The notes beneath the pieces are model-generated. The model saw only the letters and a list, made by a program, of their open reading frames with translations, was not told where the DNA came from and made no database searches. A program made the position numbers and the translations under genes. Shown piece after piece: positions 54,498-63,744 of a DNA stretch of 64,000 nucleotides; position 1 is the stretch's first letter, and every line of letters starts with the position of its first letter. This stretch comes from Streptomyces sp. CB09001. GTDB taxonomy: Bacteria; Actinomycetota; Actinomycetes; Streptomycetales; Streptomycetaceae. The stretch covers positions 4,083,001-4,147,000 of the forward strand of contig NZ_CP026730.1 in assembly GCF_003369795.1 (NCBI RefSeq). Reading direction: 5' to 3'.

Positions 54498-57473
54498 TTA
54501 TGCGGCGTCGACGGGTGCCGCGAGCAGGTGGCGCACCTCCGACGCCTCGGGAGCGTCGGCCCGCTCCAGCAGCGTCAGGGCCTCGAGCCAGCAGGCGCGC
54601 GCCCGATCGCTCTGCCCCAGCGAGCTGAGGCTCTGCCCCAGGGTGTTCAGGATGCTGCCCCGGATGAGGTCACCGCCGATGAAACCGATCGCCAGCGACT
54701 GTTCCGCGTGCTGGGCCGCCGCCGCGGGCCGTTGCGCGGCCAGGTGCAGCTGCGCGATGCGGAAGTGGGCGGTGCCCTCCCACAGGCGTTGGCGGTTGTT
54801 GCCGAACATCACGAGGGCGTCCTGCATCTGCCGCAGGCCCTCCTCGTGCCGGGCCGCACGCAGCAGCGCCACCCCGAGCGCGTAACGGGCGTTCGCGAGG
54901 CGCAGCGTGAGGCCGAGCTGACGGAAGATCTCCACACCCTGCTGCGCCAGTGCGATCGCGCTGCGGGTGCGGTTCATGCGTTCGTGGAGCCGCGAGAGGT
55001 TGCACAGGGCGCTCGCCTCGCCGGGACGGTTGTCGTCCGAGCGGTAGCCGTCCCGGGCGATCGTCAGGAGCTCTTCCGCCTCCTCGTAACGCCCCTGGCT
55101 GAGAGCGATGATGCCGCGGTCGGTGGCGGCCCAGCCGATGGGCGTGGAGTCCGCCGCCTCGGTGGCGAGCTGGATGGCGATCCGCGCTTCGTCGTCCGCC
55201 TTGGAGTACTGGCCGGCCGCCAGGCAGACATTGGACAGAGCGGTTCTGGCCCGGCTCTCCGCCCGGATGTCCGCGGCGGCCCTGGCGGCGTCCCGCAGCG
55301 TCGTCGCGGCCGTCTCGTACTGCCTGGCATTGGCTCCGGACTCGGCCAGGTCCTTGGTCGCCCAGAGCAGGTCGACCGCCCGGCGCAGTTCGCTTCCCGT
55401 CACCTGTTGCTGTGCGCAGGCCAGCAGGTTCTGGGCCTCCGTGAAGAGCCAGTCCAGAGCCTCGCTGCGGTCCTCGAACGCGAGGCCCGGGTAGGAGGTG
55501 GGTTCCAGGTGCTCGACCGTCCGGTCCCCCGGCCGTTCGATCGCGTACACCCCCGCCGCCGTCGCCAGGTAGAAGTCCAGCAGGCGGGACAGCGCCGCCG
55601 CGCACTCGCTCGGCGGATCCTCGTCCCGTTCGGCGCACGCACGCGCGTAGAGGCGGACCAGGTCGTGGAAGCGGTAGCGGCCCGGGGCCGCCGATTCGAG
55701 CAGCGAGGTGTCGACCAGGGACTCCAGGAGGTCCTCCGTGTCCTCCGCCGGGAGGTCCAGGACGGCCGCCGCCGCCGCGAGCGAGATGTCCGGGCCGTCG
55801 GCCAGGCCCAGCAGGCGGAAGGCGCGGGCCTGGGCCGGCTCCAGCTGGCCGTAGCCCAGTTCGAAGGTGGCCTCGACCGCCTGGTCGCCGGCCTGCAGCT
55901 CGTCCAGCCGGCGTCGTTCGTCCGCCAGCTTCGCGGCCAGGACCGAGACCGTCCAGGTGCGGCGGGCGGCCAGCCGGGACGCGGCGATGCGGATCGCCAA
56001 CGGCAGGAAACCGCACGCGCCGACCACGTCGAGCGCCGCCTCCCGCTCCGAGGCGACCCGCTCCTCGCCCACGATTCTCGTGAAGAGGGCCAGCGCCTCC
56101 TCGGGCGACATCACGTCCAGGTCGACGAGGTGCGCCCCGGCGAGGTCCACCATCCGCACCCGTGCCGTGACCAGCGCGGCGCAGCCGTCCGTGCCGGGCA
56201 GCAGGGGCCGCACCTGGGCGGCGTCGCGGGCGTTGTCCAGCAGGACGAGGACACGGCGGCCGTCCAGGACGGAGCGGTACAGGGCGGCCCGCTCCTCCAG
56301 GGAGTCCGGGACGGCCGAGTCGGCCGTGCCCAGGGCCCGCAGGAAGGCGCCGAGCACCGTCTCCGGCTCCGCGGGCCGCGCGCCGGCGCCCTGGAGGTCG
56401 ACGTACAGCTGCCCGTCCGGGAAGGCGGCCCGCGCCTGGTGGGCGACGTGCACCGCGAGGGTCGTCTTGCCGACGCCGCCGATGCCGGCCAGCGCCGAGA
56501 CCGCCATCACGCGGCCCGACGCCGACTCCCCGGACGCCGCGGACAGGACGCCGCTCAGCTCCCGGACGAAGGCCGCACGACCGGTGAAGTCCGGCACCGT
56601 CGCCGGAAGTTGTGCCGGGCGGACGGTGGCCGTCGCGGTCTCCGCGGTGGCCGCCGAGGGCTCGGCCAGGTCCGGGTCGGCCTGGAGGATGCGCTGCTGG
56701 AGCTCCTGGAGGCCGGGGCGCGGGTCGACGCCCAGCTCGTCGGCGAGCAGGCGGCGCGTGTCCGCGTAGACGGCGAGGGCCTCCGCCTGGCGGCCGCTGC
56801 GGTACAGGGCCAGCATCAGCAGCTCGCGCAGGCGTTCGCGCAGCGGGTGGGCCGCCGTGAGTGCCGTCAGTTCCGAGACCGCCTCGGCGTGACAGCCCTG
56901 GTCGAGGTCCATGTCGAGGCGTGTTTCGAGGAGTTGGAGCCGCCATTCCCCGAGCCGGACGCGCTGTGTCTCCGCGTACGGCCCCGGCACGCCGGCCAGC
57001 ACCTCGCCGTCCCACAGGGCCAGCGCCCGGCGCAGCAGGTCACGGGCGTGGCACAGGTCCCCGGAGCTCCTCGCCTTCTCGGCCTCCGCGGCCAGGTCCT
57101 GGGCCCGCGCCAGGTCCAACGCGCCCTCGGCCAGCCCCCGTACGGCGTACCCGCCCGACTCGCTGACCAGTACGCCAGGGTCGAGGACCTTGCGCAGCCG
57201 GGACGCGTACGTCCGCACCGCCGCCAGCGCCTGCGACGGCGGTTCCTCGCCCCACAGGGCGTCGATCAGCTCGGCCGCCGTGGCCGTACGGCCCTCGCGC
57301 AGCAACAGGGCGGCCAGCAGCGCGCGCTGCTGCGGGGAGCCGGTGGCCAGCGTCTCCCCGTCCCGCCAGGCGCGCACCGGTCCGAGCACCCCGAAGCGCA
57401 GCGCGCCCGATTCCTCCCCTTCCGCCGGGAATCCGGGACGCCGCTGCTCCGGAACCCGCGGTCCATCGTCCAT
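54498..57473 (-). CDS. afsR: AfsR, SARP-family global regulator with NB-ARC and TPR domains
   Basis: 991 aa from ATG (MDDGPRVPEQRRPGFPAEG). N-terminal winged-helix OmpR-type DNA-binding domain (~25-100: LRFGVLGPVRAWRDGETLATGSPQQRALLAALLLREGRT), the bacterial transcription activation domain (~110-260), NB-ARC ATPase (~290-600) with P-loop GIGGVGKTTLA near residue 335 and RVLVLLDNARD, and a C-terminal TPR array (~680-980). This is the layout of S. coelicolor AfsR (993 aa). AfsR is phosphorylated by AfsK and activates afsS. A short direct repeat lies upstream (57499-57536). Confidence 0.96.
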   Translation of the reverse strand: MDDGPRVPEQRRPGFPAEGEESGALRFGVLGPVRAWRDGETLATGSPQQRALLAALLLREGRTATAAELIDALWGEEPPSQALAAVRTYASRLRKVLDPGVLVSESGGYAVRGLAEGALDLARAQDLAAEAEKARSSGDLCHARDLLRRALALWDGEVLAGVPGPYAETQRVRLGEWRLQLLETRLDMDLDQGCHAEAVSELTALTAAHPLRERLRELLMLALYRSGRQAEALAVYADTRRLLADELGVDPRPGLQELQQRILQADPDLAEPSAATAETATATVRPAQLPATVPDFTGRAAFVRELSGVLSAASGESASGRVMAVSALAGIGGVGKTTLAVHVAHQARAAFPDGQLYVDLQGAGARPAEPETVLGAFLRALGTADSAVPDSLEERAALYRSVLDGRRVLVLLDNARDAAQVRPLLPGTDGCAALVTARVRMVDLAGAHLVDLDVMSPEEALALFTRIVGEERVASEREAALDVVGACGFLPLAIRIAASRLAARRTWTVSVLAAKLADERRRLDELQAGDQAVEATFELGYGQLEPAQARAFRLLGLADGPDISLAAAAAVLDLPAEDTEDLLESLVDTSLLESAAPGRYRFHDLVRLYARACAERDEDPPSECAAALSRLLDFYLATAAGVYAIERPGDRTVEHLEPTSYPGLAFEDRSEALDWLFTEAQNLLACAQQQVTGSELRRAVDLLWATKDLAESGANARQYETAATTLRDAARAAADIRAESRARTALSNVCLAAGQYSKADDEARIAIQLATEAADSTPIGWAATDRGIIALSQGRYEEAEELLTIARDGYRSDDNRPGEASALCNLSRLHERMNRTRSAIALAQQGVEIFRQLGLTLRLANARYALGVALLRAARHEEGLRQMQDALVMFGNNRQRLWEGTAHFRIAQLHLAAQRPAAAAQHAEQSLAIGFIGGDLIRGSILNTLGQSLSSLGQSDRARACWLEALTLLERADAPEASEVRHLLAAPVDAA

Positions 57474-57498
57474 GCCGTCCCCCTAGACATCCTGAGCA

Positions 57499-57536
57499 AC
57501 CACGTCAGTTTGCCTTGTTCATGCCGACCACGTCAG
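57499..57536. promoter_or_regulatory. 10-bp direct repeat upstream of afsR
   Basis: ACCACGTCAG occurs at 57499-57508 and again at 57527-57536 (28-nt period), in the spacer that must hold the afsR promoter. It could be a tandem binding site; the protein is unknown. Confidence 0.35.
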
Positions 57537-57575
57537 CCGTGGGAGACGCCGATCACAGGTTCTTCATCAGCTTCT

Positions 57576-57986
57576 TTACCGCTGCCCCTCCAACTCCACC
57601 CGTACCGTGAGCAGCCCCGTCCCGACGCCCATCGCCCGCACCGCCATGCTGTTGAAGCGGGGGAGGCGGCGCAGGCGGGCGAGCGGGTCGTCGTCGGGAA
57701 GGAGGTGGGCCGTGCCCGGGTGCCAGCGGCCCCGGATGCGCACCCGTACCCGCGGGTCGGCCCGGATGTTGCGGATGTACTGCGAGCGCTCGCCGAACTC
57801 CGAGACCAGCCAGAAGGAGTCGCCCTCGCGGCGGCCGCCCACCGGTGTGCGGCGGGGGAGCCCCGAGACGCGGCCGGTGGTCTCCAGCAGGGTCTGGCCG
57901 GGCAGGCGGCGCACGACGGCGTTCAGCCGGCGCTGGAAGGCCGTGACGGTCCGGTACTTCCGCTCGGGGTTCGGCGGTTTCGGCAT
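57576..57986 (-). CDS. Ddn-type deazaflavin (F420)-dependent nitroreductase family protein
   Basis: 136 aa from ATG (MPKPPNPERKYRTVTAFQRRLN). It has the Ddn/FQOR marks RRLPGQTLLETTGRVSGLPRRTPVGGRREGDSFWLVSEFGERSQYIRNIRADPRVRVRIRGRW. These small split-barrel enzymes use F420H2 to reduce quinones or nitro compounds, and the FO synthase gene for F420 is close by. It is transcribed in the same direction as afsR, and its stop lies 102 nt upstream of the afsR start. Confidence 0.9.
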   Translation of the reverse strand: MPKPPNPERKYRTVTAFQRRLNAVVRRLPGQTLLETTGRVSGLPRRTPVGGRREGDSFWLVSEFGERSQYIRNIRADPRVRVRIRGRWHPGTAHLLPDDDPLARLRRLPRFNSMAVRAMGVGTGLLTVRVELEGQR

Positions 57987-58055
57987 CGTGGTCCGCGCTC
58001 CGTCTCGCTCGGGGGCTCCGCGATCGGTCCCGGGGAGCCCGGTGGCCCCTGGAGC

Positions 58056-59567
58056 CTAACTTCCCAGGAAGACCGGGTTGGTGAACGCCGCCAGCGCCCC
58101 CGGCAGCGGGCCCGCAGCCGCCTCGTGCCGCACCTCCGCCCGTACGTAGGCCGCGTACGAGGCGGTCGTGCGCCACTCGAAGACGCCCGCGCCGGACACC
58201 GGCAGCGGATCACCGGTGAACAGCACGCCCTGGTCCGTGACGAGGCGCACCGTGCAGCGCGGGGCGCCCGCCACCTCCAGGCGGACGGTGACCGGGGTGT
58301 CGGCGTCCACGCGCAGCCGTTCGCCGATCCCGGCGTGTTCGCCCCGGCCGCCGGACGCGGTGAGGGACAGGGACACCTTCGACGACTCGGCCACGTACGA
58401 CCGCCCCGCCCGGATGCCCTCCTGGATCGCCTCGCGGGTCAGGTCGTCGGCGAGGACGACGGTCTGCGGGCGGCCGATCACGTCGGGGGAGCGGTGGGAG
58501 TCGCTGCTGCCCATCGCCGGGAGCCAGTCCCGCCTCCCGTCGCGCACCGATGCGACCAGCATGCCGTCCCAGTCGGCCAGCGCGACCTCGTCGTCGGGCG
58601 TGTAGGCGCCGTTCCACACCTCGACCGCGTCCGCCTCGCCGAACCCGAACTTCCAGTTGCAGCCGATGCAGGTGGCGTGCGGGTGGGCGGGCACGACCAG
58701 GCCGCCGGCGCGGCGGATCTGCCGGGCGAAACGGCCGAAGCGGTTGTCGCGGGCCCGGTAGCGCCAGTCGACGAAGGTGCCGGGATCGGTGCCGAGGGCG
58801 ACGACGTGGCCGTTGCGGGTCGTCACCTCCTCGCCGAGCAGGATCAGCAGGTCGTCCCCGGCGAACTCGGCCCAGTGCGCGTGCGCCGAGTGCGTGTTGT
58901 GCTCGGAGGAGTTGATGAAGTCCAGGCCCGCCGCCCGCGCCAGCTCCGCGATCTCGGCGAGGGTGTAGCGGCCGTCGGAGTACTCGGAGTGCAGGTGGCA
59001 GTCGCCCCGGTACCAGGCCCGGCCCCGCCCCCCGGCCCGCTCGGGCGGGTACACCGGCCGCACGGTCTCGCCCTGCTCGCCGTGGGTCAGCGTGATCGTG
59101 ATCTCGTAGGACAGCCCCTGCGGGGCCACCGTGTACGGGCCGAGCGCGATGTGCCAGGTGCCCGCGCGCACCGGCCCCGGGACGTAGCCCGGCGTGGCGG
59201 CGTCCGCGCGGACGAAGAACTCGGTGCGCGCCCCGCCCGACCAGCCGCGGAAGCCCCGGCCGCCCAGGTCGGTGCCGCGCTCGTCGAAGAGGCCGATGTC
59301 GAGGGCGTTGCCCTGGGTGCCGGCCGGCACGGTGGGGCGGTCGTAGGTGTAGGCGACGTGGATCTCGCGCACCCCCCGGGGGACCTCGACCGGGACGTAC
59401 ACGAAGTCGGGGGAGCCGGGCGGCAGGGTGCCGCGTACGGTTCTGGTCCGCGGGCCCGTACCGCCCGCCGCTGAAGCGAAGCTCACGGTCGCCAACGTAA
59501 GCGCGGCGGCGGCTCCCGTCACGAACACCGCGCGTCTGCCGATCCCGGCGTGGTCGTCCTCGCACAT
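58056..59567 (-). CDS. Tat-exported PHP-domain metallohydrolase (CehA/McbA-like)
   Basis: 503 aa from ATG (MCEDDHAGIGRRAVFVTGAA). The RRAVFVTGAAAALTLATVSFASA stretch is a Tat signal. An N-terminal ~170-residue beta-rich domain leads to a PHP domain with metal ligands in GDCHLHSEYSDGRYTLAEIAELARAAGLDFINSSEHNTHSAHAHW, VVPAHPHA and GSSDSHRSPDVIG. Such enzymes hydrolyse phosphoesters or phosphate-like esters outside the cell with three metal ions. The substrate is unknown. The C-terminus is a separate small beta domain. Confidence 0.88.
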   Translation of the reverse strand: MCEDDHAGIGRRAVFVTGAAAALTLATVSFASAAGGTGPRTRTVRGTLPPGSPDFVYVPVEVPRGVREIHVAYTYDRPTVPAGTQGNALDIGLFDERGTDLGGRGFRGWSGGARTEFFVRADAATPGYVPGPVRAGTWHIALGPYTVAPQGLSYEITITLTHGEQGETVRPVYPPERAGGRGRAWYRGDCHLHSEYSDGRYTLAEIAELARAAGLDFINSSEHNTHSAHAHWAEFAGDDLLILLGEEVTTRNGHVVALGTDPGTFVDWRYRARDNRFGRFARQIRRAGGLVVPAHPHATCIGCNWKFGFGEADAVEVWNGAYTPDDEVALADWDGMLVASVRDGRRDWLPAMGSSDSHRSPDVIGRPQTVVLADDLTREAIQEGIRAGRSYVAESSKVSLSLTASGGRGEHAGIGERLRVDADTPVTVRLEVAGAPRCTVRLVTDQGVLFTGDPLPVSGAGVFEWRTTASYAAYVRAEVRHEAAAGPLPGALAAFTNPVFLGS

Positions 59568-59755
59568 GCTGCTGCTCCCCAGGTGTCGTCGATGACATGG
59601 CATGGGTGGTGCAGGGGGTGGTGCGTGCAACCCTCGTATTGAGCCGTGAACTGCGGGGCAAGGGAAGGGGGGAGACGGATGGAGGACCGGAAACCGCCTG
59701 GTGGGTCGCAGGGACGGGACACCCGCGCTGATCACGCCGCTCGTATGCTCGAAGG

Positions 59756-62359
59756 ATGACGACTTCCGCGACCTCCGGAACCGGTCCCGCCGACCCCGCA
59801 GGGCCCACCGAGAACTCCATGCGTCGCGCCCTCAAGCGCGCCCGGGACGGCGTCGCCCTCGACGCGGCCGAGGCCGCCGTGCTGCTCCAGGCACGCGGCG
59901 AGCACCTCGACGCCCTCACCGCGTCCGCCGCCCGGGTCCGGGACGCGGGCCTGGAGGCCGCCGGGCGGCCCGGCGTCATCACGTACTCGAAGAGCGTCTT
60001 CGTTCCGCTGACCCGGCTGTGCCGGGACAAGTGCCACTACTGCACCTTCGTCACCGTCCCCGGCAAGCTGCGCCGGGCGGGCCACGGGATGTTCATGTCG
60101 CCGGACGAGGTGCTCGACATCGCGCGCAAGGGCGCCGCCCTCGGCTGCAAGGAAGCCCTCATCACGCTCGGCGACAAGCCCGAGGACCGCTGGCCGGAGG
60201 CCAGGGAGTGGCTGGACGCGCACGGCTACGACGACACGATCGCCTACCTCCGCGCGATCTCGATCCGCATCCTGGAGGAGACGGGGCTGCTCCCGCACCT
60301 CAACCCCGGCGTCATGACCTGGACGGACTTCCAGCGGCTCAAGCCCGTCGCGCCCTCCATGGGCATGATGCTGGAGACCACCGCGACCCGCCTGTGGTCC
60401 GAGCCCGGCGGCCCGCACCACGGCTCCCCGGACAAGGAGCCCGCCGTACGGCTGCGCGTCCTGGAGGACGCCGGCCGCTCCTCGGTCCCCTTCACCTCCG
60501 GCATCCTCATCGGCATCGGCGAGACGTACGAGGAGCGGGCCGAGTCGCTCTTCGCGCTGCGCCGCGTCTCCCGCTCCTACCACGGCATCCAGGAACTGAT
60601 CATCCAGAACTTCCGCGCCAAGCCCGACACGGCGATGCGCGGCATGCCGGACGCCGAACTGGACGAACTGGTCGCCACGGTCGCCGTCGCCCGGCACATC
60701 ATGGGCCCCGCCGCCTGCCTCCAGGCCCCGCCGAACCTGGTGGACGCCGAGTACGAGCGGCTGATCGGCGCGGGCATCGACGACTGGGGCGGCGTCTCCC
60801 CGCTCACCATCGACCACGTGAACCCCGAGCGCCCCTGGCCGCAGATCGACGAACTCGCCGCGAAGTCCCGGGCAGTGGGTTTCGAGCTGCGGGAACGCCT
60901 CTGCGTGTACCCGGAGTTCGTGCAGCGCGGCGAGCCCTGGCTCGACCCCCGCCTGCGCCCGCACGTGGCGGCGCTCGCCGACCCGGCGACGGGCCTGGCA
61001 CGCGAGGACGCGACGGTCGAGGGCCACCCGTGGCAGGAACCGGACGAGGCGTTCACCGCCACCGGCCGCACCGACCTGCACGCCACCATCGACACCGAGG
61101 GCCGTACGTCCGACCGCCGCGACGACTTCGACGAGGTGTACGGCGACTGGGGCGCCCTGCGCGAGGCCGCCGCCCCCGGCATGGTCCCCGAGCGCATCGA
61201 CACCGACGTACGCGCCGCGCTGGCCACGGCGGCCGAGGACCCCACGAAGCTGACGGACGACGAGGCGCTCGCCCTGCTGCACGCCGACGGCCCGGCGCTG
61301 GACGCCCTGTGCGGCATCGCCGACGACGTGCGCAGGTCGGTGGTCGGCGACGACGTGACCTACATCGTCACCCGCAACATCAACTTCACCAACGTCTGCT
61401 ACACCGGCTGCCGTTTCTGCGCCTTCGCCCAGCGCCGCACGGACGCCGACGCCTACACGCTCTCCCTCGACCAGGTCGCCGACCGCGCCCAGCAGGCCTG
61501 GGACGTGGGCGCGGTCGAGGTCTGCATGCAGGGCGGCATCCACCCCGACCTGCCCGGCACGGCGTACTTCGACATCGCGAAAGCGGTCAAGGCCCGCGTC
61601 CCCGGCATGCACGTGCACGCCTTCTCGCCGATGGAGGTCGTCAACGGCGCCACCCGCACGGGGATGTCGATCCGGGAGTGGCTGACCGCGGCGAAGGAGG
61701 CCGGCCTGGACTCGATCCCCGGCACGGCGGCGGAGATCCTCGACGACGAGGTCCGCTGGATCCTCACCAAGGGCAAGCTGCCCACGGCGACGTGGATCGA
61801 GGTCATCGAGACGGCCCACGAACTGGGCATCCGTTCCTCCTCCACGATGATGTACGGCCACGTCGACCAGCCCCGCCACTGGCTGGGCCACCTGCGCACG
61901 CTCGCCGGGATCCAGCAGCGCACGGGCGGCTTCACGGAGTTCGTGACGCTCCCCTTCATCCACACCAACGCGCCGGTGTACCTGGCGGGCATCGCGAGGC
62001 CCGGGCCCACCCTCAGGGACAACCGCGCGGTGACCGCGATGGCCCGCCTGCTCCTGCACCCGCACATCCCCAACATCCAGACAAGTTGGGTGAAACTGGG
62101 CACGGAGGGTGCGGCGGAGATGCTCCGCTCCGGCGCCAACGACCTGGGCGGCACCCTCATGGAGGAGACGATCTCCCGCATGGCGGGCTCGTCCTACGGG
62201 TCGTACAAGTCGGTCAAGGACCTGATCGCGGTCGCGGACGCGGCGGACCGCCCGGCGAAGCCGCGCACCACCCTCTACGGCCCGGTCCCCGAGGAGCGGC
62301 AGCGGGCGGCGCGGGACTCGGACGGACACCTGCCGGAGCTGCTGCCGGTCCTGGACTAG
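59756..62359 (+). CDS. fbiC: FO synthase (fused CofG-CofH radical SAM enzyme)
   Basis: 867 aa from ATG (MTTSATSGTGPADPAGP). The CofG-like half (N-terminal) has the radical-SAM cluster CRDKCHYCTF near residue 91; the CofH-like half has CYTGCRFCAF near residue 548. Other marks are HGMFMSPDEVLDIARKGAALGCKEALITLGDKPEDRW, GPAACLQAPPNLV, VCMQGGIHPDLPGTAYF and SIPGTAAEILDDEVRWILTKGKLPT. It makes FO, the deazaflavin core of F420, from tyrosine and a flavin precursor. The single fused chain is the actinobacterial form. Divergent from the PHP gene. Confidence 0.96.
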   Translation: MTTSATSGTGPADPAGPTENSMRRALKRARDGVALDAAEAAVLLQARGEHLDALTASAARVRDAGLEAAGRPGVITYSKSVFVPLTRLCRDKCHYCTFVTVPGKLRRAGHGMFMSPDEVLDIARKGAALGCKEALITLGDKPEDRWPEAREWLDAHGYDDTIAYLRAISIRILEETGLLPHLNPGVMTWTDFQRLKPVAPSMGMMLETTATRLWSEPGGPHHGSPDKEPAVRLRVLEDAGRSSVPFTSGILIGIGETYEERAESLFALRRVSRSYHGIQELIIQNFRAKPDTAMRGMPDAELDELVATVAVARHIMGPAACLQAPPNLVDAEYERLIGAGIDDWGGVSPLTIDHVNPERPWPQIDELAAKSRAVGFELRERLCVYPEFVQRGEPWLDPRLRPHVAALADPATGLAREDATVEGHPWQEPDEAFTATGRTDLHATIDTEGRTSDRRDDFDEVYGDWGALREAAAPGMVPERIDTDVRAALATAAEDPTKLTDDEALALLHADGPALDALCGIADDVRRSVVGDDVTYIVTRNINFTNVCYTGCRFCAFAQRRTDADAYTLSLDQVADRAQQAWDVGAVEVCMQGGIHPDLPGTAYFDIAKAVKARVPGMHVHAFSPMEVVNGATRTGMSIREWLTAAKEAGLDSIPGTAAEILDDEVRWILTKGKLPTATWIEVIETAHELGIRSSSTMMYGHVDQPRHWLGHLRTLAGIQQRTGGFTEFVTLPFIHTNAPVYLAGIARPGPTLRDNRAVTAMARLLLHPHIPNIQTSWVKLGTEGAAEMLRSGANDLGGTLMEETISRMAGSSYGSYKSVKDLIAVADAADRPAKPRTTLYGPVPEERQRAARDSDGHLPELLPVLD

Positions 62360-62450
62360 AGGGCTCGCGCTTCGGGAGTGCGGCGGGCGCGCAGTACGAT
62401 GATCGGGCCCCCGGTGTGTCGTGTCGGGGTTCTCGTAGCTGAGGAGATGC

Positions 62451-63020
62451 GTGCCCGTGCCTGCCCTACTTCCCTCATGGGCGTGGGTCTCCGGTCTGAC
62501 CGTGGGCGCGATCGCGGCGGTGACCGTCCTGGCCGTGCAGGCGGACCAGGGGCCCCACCCCACCGCCGTGGCGACGAAGCCGAAGCCGTCGGCGTCGGCG
62601 GAGGCGCACCCCACGCCGAAGGAGACCGCGCCGGCCCCGGTGCCGGAGGGCTCCGGCACCGGGCGGCGCGTCGTCTACTCGGTGGGCCAGGACCGGGTGT
62701 GGCTGGTCGACGCCAGCGACGCCACCCGGCGCTCCTTCAAGGTGTGGCCGGGCACGGTCGACCCCGACCCCGGCAAGTACAGCGTCGGCACCCGCCGCCA
62801 GGACCCGACGACGGGCTCCGACGGGGTCCGGGTCGAGCAGATCATGTACTTCACCCAGGAGGGCGGCGTCTGGGTCGCCTTCTCCAACGCCGTGGACGGC
62901 TCCTCGCCGCCGCCGCCCGCCGACGGCGCCAAGACCGGCGGCATACGGCTGCCCAAGGCGGACGGCGACGCGCTCTGGGAGTTCGGCACGTCCGGCACGA
63001 CGGTCACTGTGGTCTCGTAG
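62451..63020 (+). CDS. Membrane-anchored or exported hypothetical protein
   Basis: 189 aa from GTG, GAGGAG 4 nt upstream. One hydrophobic segment (AWVSGLTVGAIAAVTVLAVQA, ~residues 10-30) as anchor or signal, a Pro/Thr/Ala/Lys-rich stretch (HPTAVATKPKPSASAEAHPTPKE), then a ~125-residue domain (VVYSVGQDRVWLVDASDATRRSFKVWPGTVDP, VWVAFSNAVDG) of mainly beta character. A common Streptomyces unknown. Convergent with the DUF2165 gene. Confidence 0.75.
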   Translation: MPVPALLPSWAWVSGLTVGAIAAVTVLAVQADQGPHPTAVATKPKPSASAEAHPTPKETAPAPVPEGSGTGRRVVYSVGQDRVWLVDASDATRRSFKVWPGTVDPDPGKYSVGTRRQDPTTGSDGVRVEQIMYFTQEGGVWVAFSNAVDGSSPPPPADGAKTGGIRLPKADGDALWEFGTSGTTVTVVS

Positions 63021-63021
63021 G

Positions 63022-63531
63022 TCACTGTGGTTTCGTGGCTTCCGCCTCGCCGGACGGCAGGTGCGCCACGATCAGCACGACGCCGCTGAACAGGAGCACC
63101 CGGGTCGCCGCGTCCAGCCCGTTCCAGTCCTCGGACTGCCACATCGCGAACCACTCCCCGCCGATCGCGAGGAACCCGGCGCCGAAGAGCAGCATCAGCA
63201 TGAGCGTGCCGTAGGTGGTGAAGCGCCGTGCGGGAGCGTGCTGCCGGCGTATCCAGAGCCAGGTCGCCCAGATCAGCACGAGCGCGGCGGCGGTCTCCCA
63301 CACGATGATCGCCACGTAGGCGGTGTCCTGGAGCCCCTTGCTCGTGATCGCCCGCCACATCAGGTCGTCGTCCTTGAACGTCGTGTCCATCGCGAGGACG
63401 TGATGCACGTACTGCTGGTTGTTGTCGAAGTCGGTGATGTTCCCGAGGGCCACGAGGGCGATGTAGAGGGCGAGGACCGCGGTGAGCACGGTGGAGGCGA
63501 GTAAAAGGGTGCTGCGGGGGATGTTGGCCAT
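63022..63531 (-). CDS. DUF2165-family membrane protein, TTA codon
   Basis: 169 aa from ATG (MANIPRSTLLLASTV). Four transmembrane segments: TLLLASTVLTAVLALYIALVALG, YVAIIVWETAAALVLIWATWLWI, TYGTLMLMLLFGAGFLAIGGEWFAMW and AATRVLLFSGVVLIVAHL, with the family's NITDFDNNQQYVHHVLAMDTTF loop. Function unknown. Codon 10 (63502-63504 on the minus strand) is TTA, so translation may depend on the bldA leucyl-tRNA. Confidence 0.85.
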   Translation of the reverse strand: MANIPRSTLLLASTVLTAVLALYIALVALGNITDFDNNQQYVHHVLAMDTTFKDDDLMWRAITSKGLQDTAYVAIIVWETAAALVLIWATWLWIRRQHAPARRFTTYGTLMLMLLFGAGFLAIGGEWFAMWQSEDWNGLDAATRVLLFSGVVLIVAHLPSGEAEATKPQ

Positions 63532-63552
63532 GGCAGCACTATCCCTGAACCG

Positions 63553-63744
63553 CTACACCTGCCTGTTGGTGAACGTCAGGAACGAGGTCCAGGAGGCGTC
63601 GGTGAAGGAGAGGCGGGCGGCCTCGGGGTTCTTGGAGTCGCGGACGTGGACGGTTGGGTCGACGGAGGCTATGGCGACCTCCACGCACTCAGGGCCGTCG
63701 TTGCTGCTGTAGCTGCTCTTGAACCACTCCAGGGCGGAGGTCAT
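63553..63744 (-). CDS. DUF397-domain protein
   Basis: 63 aa from ATG. Typical DUF397: LEWFKSSYSSNDGPECVEVAIASVDPTVHVRDSKNPEAARLSF, ending with WTSFLTFTN. These small proteins pair with the XRE/DUF5753 (Scr1-like) regulator encoded by the gene before them and modulate antibiotic production or development. Its start overlaps the stop of the partner gene by 4 nt. Confidence 0.93.
   Translation of the reverse strand: MTSALEWFKSSYSSNDGPECVEVAIASVDPTVHVRDSKNPEAARLSFTDASWTSFLTFTNRQV

Noticed and set aside
54528..59474. 1648-codon open frame antisense to afsR, the Ddn-like gene and part of the PHP gene
   Set aside because: Same GC effect; it spans three real genes of the other strand and has no recognisable fold.
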